DNA of 64,000 bases from Ulva prolifera (lineage: Eukaryota > Chlorophyta > Ulvophyceae > Ulvales > Ulvaceae): NCBI GenBank assembly GCA_023078555.1, contig CM041198.1:11103874-11167873 (forward strand), in the 5' to 3' direction. A model generated the notes under the pieces. That model was given only the letters and a program-made list of their open reading frames with translations, was not told the origin of the DNA and made no database searches. Shown here one piece after another: positions 55,381 to 64,000 of the stretch. Made by a program: the position numbers and the translations under genes. Within the stretch, counting starts at the first letter, position 1, and each line of letters starts with the position of its first letter.

Positions 55381-56541
55381 ATGGTCTGCCGTCTCGGCCC
55401 ACTGCATCAGCATGCAAGGAGCTTGCACTGCTCGGACATGTTACGAGCGTCGCGGATGTTCGCGACGAAACCGTCACCAGTGGTCCACTGCAGCCAGAGG
55501 CATATCCAAGTCATCCTCTTGCCCTGGTTTGGCGCCCGCAAAAAGGACGTCATGAAGTACGCAGCTTGCAGACTCTCGTGCTATCGCGGCCAGCCTTAGG
55601 TGCTAAGTTCTTAACGTACAAACTATATATCCGCATATCAGGTACGAGGTATTGTGGGAGCAGCAGGGCGTGGCGAAGAATAACATTGTAGTTCTGCACC
55701 CACCTTTTTTGGACATTCTCATTCCAAGCCGGCTGGACGCATTTGTGGAGCAGTCGCAAAGCAATATACATGATAGGGTAACACATCCCGTGGTGATCCA
55801 TTCTTTTTCAAACGGAGGATTTATCTTGTTAACCATGCTACTTGCCGCTGATCACAGGGCTGGCTCGCGTTTGTCATCCAAGCTTGAGAATTTCGTTCTC
55901 GACTCAGCACCTGCTCCTGTGAATCCAGACATGACTGCGCGGGCATTGCTGAGCGTCATACTTGGTACTGTAGATCCAGTAGCTTCTCCCATGTTCCTGC
56001 CTCTCCGACTTCTGTGCGGTCTGTACCTAAAAGTTCCAATCATCAAACAGAGGCATGCGGACCTGTGGCAATTTTGGAAGAAACAGGCGCCGATTCGACC
56101 TATCCTGTGCATGCTATCCAAGAAGGATCCCCTCATAGACATCAAGGCAGCGAATCGGTTTCTAGATGAGCAGGTAATCGTCACCCTTTTGTTATTGCCA
56201 GTCATGATCATGGGACATTTCTGCCACAAGCCATCTCAATTAGCACCGCAGTACTTATGGTCATGCGGAGGTCTGGGGACGACCCCATTCTAGTTATCAT
56301 CGTAGTTGTGTCTGACATGGCCAGTGTTCCAGGCACCTGGGATGTGTGTCCAACATGCGTAAAAGATTGGTTTTGAGCATAGAGTTAATCGTACGCAGTG
56401 ACTGCTTTACAGGAAGCTAGAGGATGTGTTATCCACAGAAAGGTCTGGGAATCCACAGACCATGTCCAGCATTATCGTGCAGACCCTGTAGGGTATGTGC
56501 AAGCCTTGGACATATTTGACCAGTCAAGCCAATCAAACTAG
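55381..56541 (+). CDS. TMEM53-like (DUF829) alpha/beta hydrolase family protein
   Basis: Three exons: 55381-55556, 55642-56173 and 56413-56541 (introns 85 and 239 nt, phases 2 and 0) for 278 residues; human TMEM53 is about 277. Features in order: N-terminal VILLPWFGARKKDVMKY (the family's LLGWxGAxxxxLxKY block), EVLWEQQGVAKNN, the nucleophile-elbow-like VVIHSFSNGGFILL, LENFVLDSAPAPVNPD, IRPILCMLSKKDPLIDI carrying the acid, and a C-terminal block with VWESTDHVQHYRADPVGYV carrying the His. Ser, Asp and His are thus in place for an alpha/beta-hydrolase triad. TMEM53 relatives are reported at the nuclear envelope; the substrate is unknown. The N-terminus before residue 45 does not align, and the start is provisional. 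Confidence 0.85.
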
Positions 56542-57303
56542 CCAACTTGCCTGCACCACCTGTTCTAGAGTATCATGATGCTACATTTCAAGTACGAATC
56601 ACCGTATGATGGCTGATTGCTGACATTCGCAGTACTGATTGGGATGGTCTCATCTGTCCAATCTAACAGTTCAACTGGCTTTCAACAAGCTCACATGTTT
56701 CTGTCCTTCGATTGACAGCTTTTGCTGTATTTAGAATCCAGATTCTAATTTTTTGCTCGTTTACAAGCATCACTTCATTAAAGATGCATTTCAGCTGCCG
56801 GTAGTGATGAGATCCAACTGCTGGAACTTGTGGCTGTAGTAGATGGTGACCTGCGACATGCCATATTGCTTCAATGCACACATGAAGATGAGCAACTTCA
56901 GTAGGTACAAGCATGAGGTCTTTGTTGGCTGCAGCTTTGATGGCTGCAAGAATTCTGCACGAGCTGTAAGAACTCACAAGTTTGACAATCACCCACATAC
57001 TCGGTTGAATGGTGTCGAGGGAGCGCACGCTAATGAGCAGACAGACTGTAAATTGGAGTTCATCAGAATGTGCAGGGACTTGAACAATATGGCATCAAGC
57101 ATGTCTATCATGAACTGAATTATCATGCCCGAGTGCTCTTGACCACATGTAGTAGCCTACATACATGAAGGATTGATATAGTCAGTAAATTGCAAATCAT
57201 GTTGTACGAGAAAAAACAGACCTTGCTTGAAGTCCACTTTGTTGCACTCAATATCTTCTGGCCAGCCAGATGTACCTGCGACATAGCAGTCAGCATTTCG
57301 CGC
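56542..57303. other. Downstream region, possible 3' exons of the minus-strand gene
   Basis: A minus frame (57028-56663) reads fairly smoothly (MLVPTEVAHLHVCIEAIWHV, HYRQLKCIFNEVMLVNEQ) and could be a terminal exon of the gene starting at 58285. No family was recognised. Confidence 0.3.
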
Positions 57304-58285
57304 TCACAAAATACTTTGGACAGGGATGTAGAAGCCCATGCTCACCCAAGTAGCTGCGGTTGAGGCAGTAGACCGCATGAAGACCTTCACAGGCATGACA
57401 ATATGAAGGGCTTCAGTGGTAGCATCACACACAGTGCTGGATGTGTGATAGGCACCTCCCAGGCCTCCCGCTGTCATTTGCCACATCAAGCTACCTTGTT
57501 GCCAGGCGCTCTCACATTCCAACACTCTGCTGATGCAAGATAGTTTCCGGACGATGACTGCAGGAAATTTCACCTGTATGTCTGTGACACAGTGATGCTG
57601 AAAATGTCTGCACGCAGAGAACTGTCTGTTGAACAGTGAACATCAACATGGCGGTCACATGTGTGCTGGAACTTTGGTCATAGCTGCACCGCAGCTTTCT
57701 TACCTGCATATGTGCCACATTTCATACGCCATGTCCTGCCATGGGGACATGGATCCTGAGATGATGTCATCAGGGGATGTGCTAGGAACATATGCCCAGC
57801 ATGCAATAGCGGCAGAAACTCCAAAGGCAGCCACCCACATGCGCTTATGACCGAGCAAGGTTGTCAGGGCATGCAATTTGCAATTGCCGATGCCCTCGTT
57901 CCTCATGATGACATACAGCGAGTGCTTCAAGTAATTCGCTGCAAGGTTTGCAATGTCCATGGAGCCAAAACTGTTCAGAGCAAGTTGAGTCGTTTGTGCC
58001 TCCAGGATGCCTGTGGCAAGCATACTGACGTGCTTCTTGAGGCTGATGATGAGATTTGCCATTCCAGCCTGCGAGCACTACTGATGTGATCATGACCATA
58101 ACAAATGCGGTGCAGCGCAGACAGACTCAGGCATCCAGACGGCAAGTCAATATTTTTGCCAATGCCAGTCACCACGCGTAGCTCCAATGATGGCTTACCA
58201 CTGTTGCACTGCCGTGCATTGCCTGAATTGCCTCTGTCAAGGCATTGCAAGTGGAGAGATCCTGCACCAAGTCTGACTTCGTCAT
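57304..58285 (-). CDS. Probable multi-exon gene of unknown function (partial model)
   Basis: Exon 1, 58285-58199, encodes MTKSDLVQDLSTCNALTEAI then QAMHGSATV before a GTAAGC donor. Exon 2 begins at 58068 after a CAG, in phase, with AGMANLIISLKKHVSMLATG and AQTTQLALNSFGSMDIANLA, running at least to about 57850. A further candidate exon, 57470-57346, reads GGLGGAYHTSSTVCDATTEA to a GTGAGC donor. The product looks helical, with repeated small amphipathic segments. It loosely recalls plant PP2-A10-like membrane proteins, but I would not name it. Exons after the second are uncertain. Confidence 0.5.
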
Positions 58286-59139
58286 GTCGTCAGACCAAGT
58301 TGTCATCACGATCCATCAACGCATTGCTATCGTCTCCGACTTCAACCTGCTCAGTCAGCTGAAGTAGCACCATGTGATCATTGACGCTTGCAAGCCAACT
58401 TTGCAGTTGTGTGTGCTCCTCAACTGTTGGGGAGTCCATGACGTGCACGGATGTGGGCCGCAGCATGCAGCCGTCGGTTCGTCGGTTTTGTGCTATATGT
58501 ATTCTCGAGATGATCCTGGGGTTCCACACGCGGCAGTCATGAGATCAAGAAGCGATGTGCTTTGTCAGCAGTACACCAGCGGCATTTTCAGCGCTGCATC
58601 AGGGGCACGTGTGGATGTGTGCCAAAACACTCACGGACATCATCTTCTGCGCAGTCGAGGAACGTAATGGTCGTCATGGCGGTACCAATACGGACAAACG
58701 TGGCGGATCTTGTTCGATACATACGAGCCAGAAATTACCACTGCATTTCACACATATAGTGCCAGTGACAGCACTCGGCATAAATGCACGAAGAAAGTCA
58801 TGTGATCAGAATCCATGTCGCACATCTGCTCTTGACGCCTCACAAAGCCGTACACAATCGTCCCCTTTCCTTGCGTGAGCAGAAGTTTTCATCGCCGACA
58901 TCACATTTTATGTGGGATTCCCCTAAGACTCGTGGCCGCGGGACCGCTGTGACTGTGGTGGTTACAAGGGTGCAGAGCATACGCTGGTGCAGTCAGCTTT
59001 CGAGTGCTGACCATCCCGAGGAGTGGACAAACCACGCTTACCCATACAGACCATCAGCCACCTCACAATCACCCACCATCGCATGCCAAAGGCCGTGCAC
59101 AGACTCGCATGCTCAGGGACAACACCGATGCGCCAACGC
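58286..59139. other. Upstream region of the unknown gene, no other gene recognised
   Basis: Short frames only. An ATG at 58677 (minus) followed by a GTGAGT donor at 58634 could be an upstream exon (MTTITFLDCAEDDV), but no matching next exon was found. Confidence 0.35.
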
Positions 59140-59311
59140 CAACACATATGATCGTGCTATGCTTGTAACGAATGCCCTGCGCCTCTTGGATGTGGTCATG
59201 AGCAAGGTCAATGCCATGCTGCCTCTCATGGGCATGCAGACTCTGACCGGCACTGCTGGCCGGGCTGTGCTGCCTGGTCACACCCAGCCAAAGGCTGACC
59301 GCAAGACCTGA
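59140..59311 (+). mobile_element. Diverged C-terminal fragment of the non-LTR retroelement
   Basis: The frame reads RAMLVTNALRLLDVV, then MGMQTLTGTAGRAVLPG. This parallels RALFVTNALRRLSVELC and LKSLAGITGRAVV in the intronic copies. It is much more diverged than the others and lacks the shared 3' UTR, so it may belong to a related family. Confidence 0.45.
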
Positions 59312-59539
59312 ACGGATATCCTCGCGAGGGCCGGCCGCCCCGATCTGTCTGCCCACCTCGACGTCTCTGCTTGGCTCTATAGCTCTATACGATGGGCGCC
59401 ATTGCGAGTGCCCGCTGCGGACGTCGCCGGGACGTCCTGCCTGTGGCGTGGCGCCGATAAGCCGCGGCATTGGCATTGGATTGGGCGTGCTGCGCAATAA
59501 GGGTGTGGGCGTGTTGCGTGCTGCTCCACAGAGGCCCAG

Positions 59540-59790
59540 CATTGTGGCAGTGTGGGGAGGGCGGAGGGGGACTGGGTGTAGGGGCCAAGGGCTGGGGGCT
59601 GTAGGCTGAAGGTTGGGGGCGGGGGGCCTACATCTCTTGCTCTCGGTGGCCGGGCGGCGTTATGATGTCTGGCCGCCCGGACCGCGAGGGCAGTGGGGTA
59701 TGCAGGGTAGGTGCCGCAGTGTGGGGTGGGTTAATGCGGGTGTGGGTGGAAAGATGTGTGTGTGCGGGTGTGGGTGTTGGTGGACAGCGG
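59540..59790 (+). repeat. G-rich low-complexity region
   Basis: Many runs of three or more G (GGAGGGGGACTGGG, TTGGGGGCGGGGGGCC, GTGTGGGTGTTGGTGG). The plus strand could form G-quadruplexes. No coding function was seen. Confidence 0.75.
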
Positions 59791-59917
59791 TGTCTGGTGG
59801 TTAACTGTGTTACAAGGACAAAGTCGGAGTGGCCGGTAGCACCGCCCGGGCAACGAATAAGCATGCCAATGCCACAAGTGCATGCATGAGAGCAGATACC
59901 ATCCCATATCGCAACCG

Positions 59918-59958
59918 AACACGCACACGCACACGCGCACGCGCACGCGCACACACAA
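59918..59958. repeat. (CA)n/(CG)n microsatellite
   Basis: Alternating purine-pyrimidine run of ACGCACACGCGCACGC type, about 40 bp. Such tracts favour Z-DNA and slippage. Confidence 0.9.
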
Positions 59959-60299
59959 CATCCCGTCAGCATTCCCAATGTGCTTGTATTTTACTCGAGT
60001 ATGCTCCCAAAGATACAGACCATATTGCGGTACATGTTGCACTATCGAAAGTATTTATATGCATTCCAAAAGTGCATGCGACGCATGCATAAGCTGTTGA
60101 TTGGCGCTCGCAAGTTTCAGCGTGCAGCTTTGGTAATCACACCAAATGTTTGATGTCTGCGGTGCACGACATGGCCGCATGGACTTCAAGAAGTGTCACC
60201 ATACTGAACTTCCGGTACCTGTTGCCCGCATGCGAAATCTAGAGTTTGCGGCAAGTTGCATCCCGATCCGCTCAGAGTTCTGCATGCATCGTAAATACC

Positions 60300-60480
60300 A
60301 CGGTCCCACGGAGGTGTCCGTAGCCAGGACAACAACACAAAGCAGGGATGGGCCGGGGCACATTCCTGCCAAGTGTTGTGATTGGAACGTTTGGTCGATT
60401 TGGGCGCGTTTTTTTCCGATCATCATTCTACTATGTTGCCTATTATTACTTTCGTTTGTGTCCTGCTTTTGTCGAGAGGC
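60300..60480 (+). repeat. Diverged LTR piece, inverted relative to the adjacent LTR
   Basis: Plus-strand sequence here (AAGCAGGGATGGGCCGGGGC, CAAGTGTTGTGATTGGAACG) resembles the minus strand of 60650-60800 inside the LTR. The two face each other about 200 bp apart. Confidence 0.6.
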
Positions 60481-60571
60481 AATTGTCAGATCGTGCTTTC
60501 CGTGTGCGACAGACCGGTTGGACCTGATGCCGGACAGAGGCGACATGCAGAGTGGTGCATCACCCCTCGTG

Positions 60572-61363
60572 TGTTGACTAGTCGGGTAGCGCAGGGAGCT
60601 GGGCACCCTAGCGAGCGTACAGAAACGACAGGAGAGAACGACACGGGTAACAATGCAGCACACAATGGAATGACTGGAACAGGAGCGCCCCAATCGACCA
60701 AAGGTAATTGTGTCGATCACAGCAAAACACTTGGAATATATGTGCCCAGGCCCATTCCTGCTTTGTACTGTCCTCGCTACTGATAGCTCTGTGGAACTGT
60801 GGATTCGCGCTGCTCGTTGATCTCTGTACAGATCAGGGTGCAGCATCCCGCGAGATCTGGCGATCTTCTGCGGGCATTGGGATTTGGTATGTATCATCCT
60901 CTGTCAATCCAATACAGCAGGATGGTGCTGCATGGAGACACAGACGTAGACTGGCTGGCATGGTCATTATCGCTGCACCCTTGGCGTGCGCAAGCGCCGT
61001 CCAGGGGTATGCATGCGACGCATGCATGATGGGGCACGCACTGCGCTGACACTTCGCACTGCCAAAAGGCTGTGGCATAAGGTGGCATGATACATGGGAT
61101 TGGTATGCGAGATTATACATGTTGAGAAATGCTAATGGCACTTTGGGCATGTGGAATTACGCACATGTAGCTGTATGCATGCAGCTCATGTGCACAGCTG
61201 TGACATGGAACAAGCTGGAATTCTGAGGTATTCTTTGGTATACTTCCGGCTGGCTCAAGTTTGCAAGGCACTAGCCTGAGATACATACACATGTATCCAC
61301 AGTTGGTGCCTGGATATCTGGAATATGTGTGCTTCTGAGCAGACAGATTTGGCCATTACAACA
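60572..61363 (-). repeat. 3' LTR of the chromovirus
   Basis: 792 bp, TGTTGTAATGG at the start and TAGTCAACA at the end on the minus strand. Related along its length to 37304-38112. GTGTGTGGGGGGAGG lies immediately upstream as the second-strand primer. Confidence 0.88.
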
Positions 61364-61378
61364 CCTCCCCCCACACAC
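61364..61378 (-). other. Polypurine tract
   Basis: GTGTGTGGGGGGAGG on the minus strand abuts the LTR start TGTTG. This position and composition match the plus-strand primer of LTR retrotransposons. Confidence 0.8.
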
Positions 61379-61651
61379 GGGAGCGGAGCAGGGCAAACAA
61401 GAGTATGCTCTGCAAGCTCAGGACAAGTCTGGAAGCTCAGGTAAGCAGATAAATGGAGACAGCACATTGGCTTGAATGGTAGGGTACATCATAAGACCGG
61501 GGCATTGTGGTATTTACAGAGAAGGGTCTACTCTGGAATACGGATGAGTGACCTTGTTGGAAATAAGGCTAGTTCTAGAGCTGGCTGGGGAACTCATCGC
61601 AGAGATCGTGGAAGTACTCTGGCAACAATTGTCGACCTGAGTAGCGGTGAA

Positions 61652-61900
61652 TCATTTCACTCGAGTGATGATCATGGCCTCATCTAGGTCTAGAACTGCA
61701 TCATGCAGCCTGCGGGTAATTCTTCTGACATGGCAGAGGCCAGTGAGGTACTGAGAGTGGTAGTCTCCAAGCGCTGGCATTGTAGTGGCATCTAGCATCA
61801 ATTGGCGGACATTCTCGAGAAAGCGTTGACGCTGGACGAGGGAATGTGATGTCGGATCTTGTGGGATCTCAGGGACTGGCAAGTTTTGTACTGCACACAT
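61652..61900 (-). CDS. Short accessory frame between chromodomain and 3' LTR
   Basis: 82 codons with a true ATG (MCAVQNLPVPEIPQDPTSHS, then RQRFLENVRQLMLD). No motif was recognised. It may be part of a longer spliced 3' frame of the element or chance. Confidence 0.3.
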   Translation of the reverse strand: MCAVQNLPVPEIPQDPTSHSLVQRQRFLENVRQLMLDATTMPALGDYHSQYLTGLCHVRRITRRLHDAVLDLDEAMIITRVK

Positions 61901-62115
61901 AGGTGGGTTCAGGGATGATGGAATTGGGTCTGTCGGGTTTTATGGAAGTCACATGATGGAAAAACAGGCTGGTGCCCCGCGACATGCAACCTGGCGGATC
62001 AGACTTAGGCAGGGGTTGGCCTTGCTCCCGGGAGCCCCCTCCTCACAACACCTATGGCCTGGAATCCCCGGCTTCACAGAGGCAGTCTGCTTACATCCAG
62101 GCGTCCCCTTCAGCA

Positions 62116-62577
62116 TCACAGCGGGGGGCAAGCATTAGCGCACATGCGCTTTGCAGACTCAGTCCGCATCCTACCACAACAACTGCAGTAGGTGACCCTG
62201 GAGACTGCTGCCTTATGGGATTCGCTCAACCGAGAACTACGTCTACGCGGTTTGCGTTTGGGATCGTCGATGTTGCTGCTACCCGCGGGCACCTTCCCCC
62301 CAGCGACGGGACGCCTGGTGTATTCAGCCTTGGCTGCTATGTCGGACAGTTGCAGCCGCGTTTCACGCGGAAGCTCATGAGTCATGTGCGCTCTCTCTGT
62401 GCTGGAGGCATTGTGGAACAGATACTCAGCAACTTTCTCCAGGCATCCGGACAACTCATCAACTGGTAACCAAGAGTCATGAGATGCATCGTAGACAACC
62501 CAGCGAACCAGGCAGTGAGGGCACGCGATGGAGATGTCGTCATCGCGATGCCGCGACTGCATGTAATTGACTACACA
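62116..62577 (-). pseudogene. Chromodomain and C-terminal tail, cut off from pol by a stop
   Basis: Directly after the TAA at 62580-62578, and in the same frame, the sequence continues CVVNYMQSRHRDDD, then CLVRWVVYDASHDSWLP and ELSGCLEKVAEYLF. This is a chromodomain (pattern YLVRWxxYxxxxDSWxPxxxL) followed by a basic tail (PKRKPRRRSSRLSES). The last pol residues before the stop, ATYEV, are the usual first strand of the chromodomain. The domain is therefore split by one nonsense codon. Confidence 0.8.
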
Positions 62578-63999
62578 TTAAACTTCATAAGTGGCCGTGT
62601 CCACAGTGGCCGATGACTTGGCAGCTTCAGGGCTGGTGGCGCATGCAGCATCGAAGGACTCATTGTAAGGTTTCAGCGCAGAGAAGTGAAAGACATCATG
62701 TAGACCTAGGCGCTGCAGCGTGGTCGGCAATGATATACGGGCAGCGGCCCGGCCCACTACTTCCAGAATTTTACAGGGACCCAACCAGCGCGGAGTAAAC
62801 TTCTTTCGGAGAGATGGATGATGCAGAGCAACCTTATGTATAGATAGCAGGACCAAGTCACCCACAGAAAAGGTTGGCCAAGCAGATTTCCTGTTGAAAT
62901 CCGACCACATTGACTGCTTGGCATCTACCAGAGCTTGCTTTGCTAGGAAGTAGTACATTTGGTGCATCACGGCTGGGGCTGGTTGCTGATGCTGCGGCAG
63001 TTTGAACGCAAGGGCTGTGGGAGACAGTGGTGGAGTGATACGGTTCAATGAGAACGGCGTGCAGCCCGTGGCTGCCGACTTGGAGCTATTCATGCTGAGC
63101 TCGATATGTGGCAGGAATGTATCCCAATCATCATGTGCAGGACCGATGAAATGCCGAACAGCTTCTTCCACAACGCGATTGTACCGCTCAACTTGCCCAT
63201 TGGCTCTAGGATGATAGGAGAATGTCAGCTGCAATGCAATGCCTAGGTGATCACAAAGAGATGTGAAAAACTTATTGTTCCACTGCGTACCGCGGTCACT
63301 GCAAATGCCAAGTGGCAGGCCATCATGGGGGTATATGTGCTGGAAAAACAATGCAGCGAATCCGGGACCATTCAGAGTAGACACTGTGGGGATCAATCTT
63401 ACCATCTTGCTGAATTGATCAACAAATACAACAATGCAATTGTGACCAGACGTGGAGTTAGGCAGCTGCGTGATCATGTCTACACTCACGACATGCCAGC
63501 ATGCAGAAGGTACAGGTAGTGGGGACATGACTGCCTCCCGCTCCGACAGGGACTTTATGGTCTGACAGCTATGGCATTGTGACGCAAATTTTTTGACATC
63601 CTTGTGTATATCGGGCCAGTAAAATGAGTCTGTGATCAATGATGCTGTGCGAGAGACACCCATGTGTGCATGCCAGGGGTGTACGTGGTGCCACAACAGA
63701 ATTTGCCGGCGCAAGTGATCATGATCAGGGACAACAATCTTGTTCTTGTGCAGATAAATCTGGTGCTTAGGGTCGTAATGGTATGATGCAGGTGGCTCGG
63801 CAAAATCAGAATCATGTGCATAGCCACTACGCAAGCGCTTCCAGAAGTCGTCCGCGTGCAGATTTGGAGTCAAGTATCTGTTGGATTGTTTCAGAAGCAG
63901 CTCTGCTTGTGAGTGCGTACCCACACGCTGTGCGTCGACTGTGCGGCCGTCGCACACCAGGTCCTCCTGGTCGACCCAGTCCACTGCGGAAGCATCCGG
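62578..63999 (-). CDS. Gypsy/chromovirus integrase (C-terminal part of pol), partial
   Basis: The frame is open to the window edge. Order: His-His-Cys-Cys finger (HVHPWHAHMGVSRTASLITD, SQCHSCQTIK), integrase core with all three acids (VVSVDMITQLPN, GICSDRGTQWNNKFF, PRANGQVERYNRVVEEAV), then a GPY/F-like module (LGPCKILEVVGRAAARISLP, DVFHFSALKPYNES). Integrase joins the cDNA ends to chromosomal DNA. Unlike the fragment at 36971-37303, the catalytic residues are intact, so this copy is younger or was recently active. The pol ends at TAA 62580-62578, inside the chromodomain. Confidence 0.9.
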   Translation of the reverse strand, partial: PDASAVDWVDQEDLVCDGRTVDAQRVGTHSQAELLLKQSNRYLTPNLHADDFWKRLRSGYAHDSDFAEPPASYHYDPKHQIYLHKNKIVVPDHDHLRRQILLWHHVHPWHAHMGVSRTASLITDSFYWPDIHKDVKKFASQCHSCQTIKSLSEREAVMSPLPVPSACWHVVSVDMITQLPNSTSGHNCIVVFVDQFSKMVRLIPTVSTLNGPGFAALFFQHIYPHDGLPLGICSDRGTQWNNKFFTSLCDHLGIALQLTFSYHPRANGQVERYNRVVEEAVRHFIGPAHDDWDTFLPHIELSMNSSKSAATGCTPFSLNRITPPLSPTALAFKLPQHQQPAPAVMHQMYYFLAKQALVDAKQSMWSDFNRKSAWPTFSVGDLVLLSIHKVALHHPSLRKKFTPRWLGPCKILEVVGRAAARISLPTTLQRLGLHDVFHFSALKPYNESFDAACATSPEAAKSSATVDTATYEV

Positions 64000-64000
64000 C

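Larger units (their letters stand above)
60572..64000 (-). mobile_element. Chromodomain Gypsy retrotransposon, 3' part (runs off the window)
   Basis: The minus-strand order is integrase (to 62578), broken chromodomain, 3' untranslated internal region, purine tract (61372-61364), then 3' LTR (61363-60572). This is the layout of chromoviruses, Gypsy elements whose chromodomain can steer integration to chromatin. RT and RNase H lie beyond the right edge. Confidence 0.88.

Noticed and set aside
60196..60897. 233-codon minus-strand frame
   Set aside because: It lies across the LTR and the inverted LTR piece; LTRs do not encode it and its composition follows the repeat.

Overview
This is a eukaryotic nuclear window. 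Genes are split by short GT-AG introns (about 45 to 370 nt, one of 2.7 kb), they sit on both strands, and dispersed repeats fill the gaps. No rRNA, tRNA or CRISPR array was recognised by eye. Two genes narrow the source: a cilium/flagellum protein (CFAP299) and a System III holocytochrome c synthase, which land plants lack. With a TPR/HAT protein that may carry a plastid targeting peptide, this suggests a flagellate green alga. That assignment is inference.

Left part (1-22.4 kb): an R2/CRE-like non-LTR retroelement fragment (176-915); a 64-residue membrane protein gene (2103-2488) convergent with a PPP1R11-type PP1 inhibitor gene (2601-3042); a 5.85-kb element with inverted ends and a tyrosine recombinase (3300-9151), containing a 2.2-kb degenerate 45-bp array; CFAP299 (9384-10313) convergent with HCCS (10612-11607); a membrane fatty-acid hydroxylase (14613-15816) convergent with a 728-residue HAT/TPR protein (16055-18948); and, divergent from that, VPS52 (19478-22405).

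Centre (22.9-32.8 kb): a 12-exon GCN2 eIF2-alpha kinase (22858-31539). Its first intron holds a head-to-tail nest of 5'-truncated retroelement copies. It is tail to tail with the histone chaperone ASF1 (31827-32829), 287 bp apart.

Right part (33.3-64 kb) is mostly mobile DNA. It holds a hAT element with perfect 8-bp target duplication (33319-34418); a three-level nest in which a Mutator-like element with 10-bp target duplication (38480-45300) sits in a Copia reverse-transcriptase fragment and itself contains an RT-less Copia element (39368-44253); a second Copia element on the minus strand (45507-52541); a second hAT element (53986-54630); and a chromodomain Gypsy element running off the right edge (60572-64000). 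Between them lie a TMEM53-like hydrolase gene (55381-56541) and part of an unrecognised gene near 57.3-58.3 kb.

The host genes are unrelated housekeeping functions (translation control, vesicle tethering, chromatin assembly, cytochrome maturation, cilia) and do not form a pathway. Exon models were joined by reading phase and family alignment; where a total is given, it is a multiple of three and close to the family's usual length.
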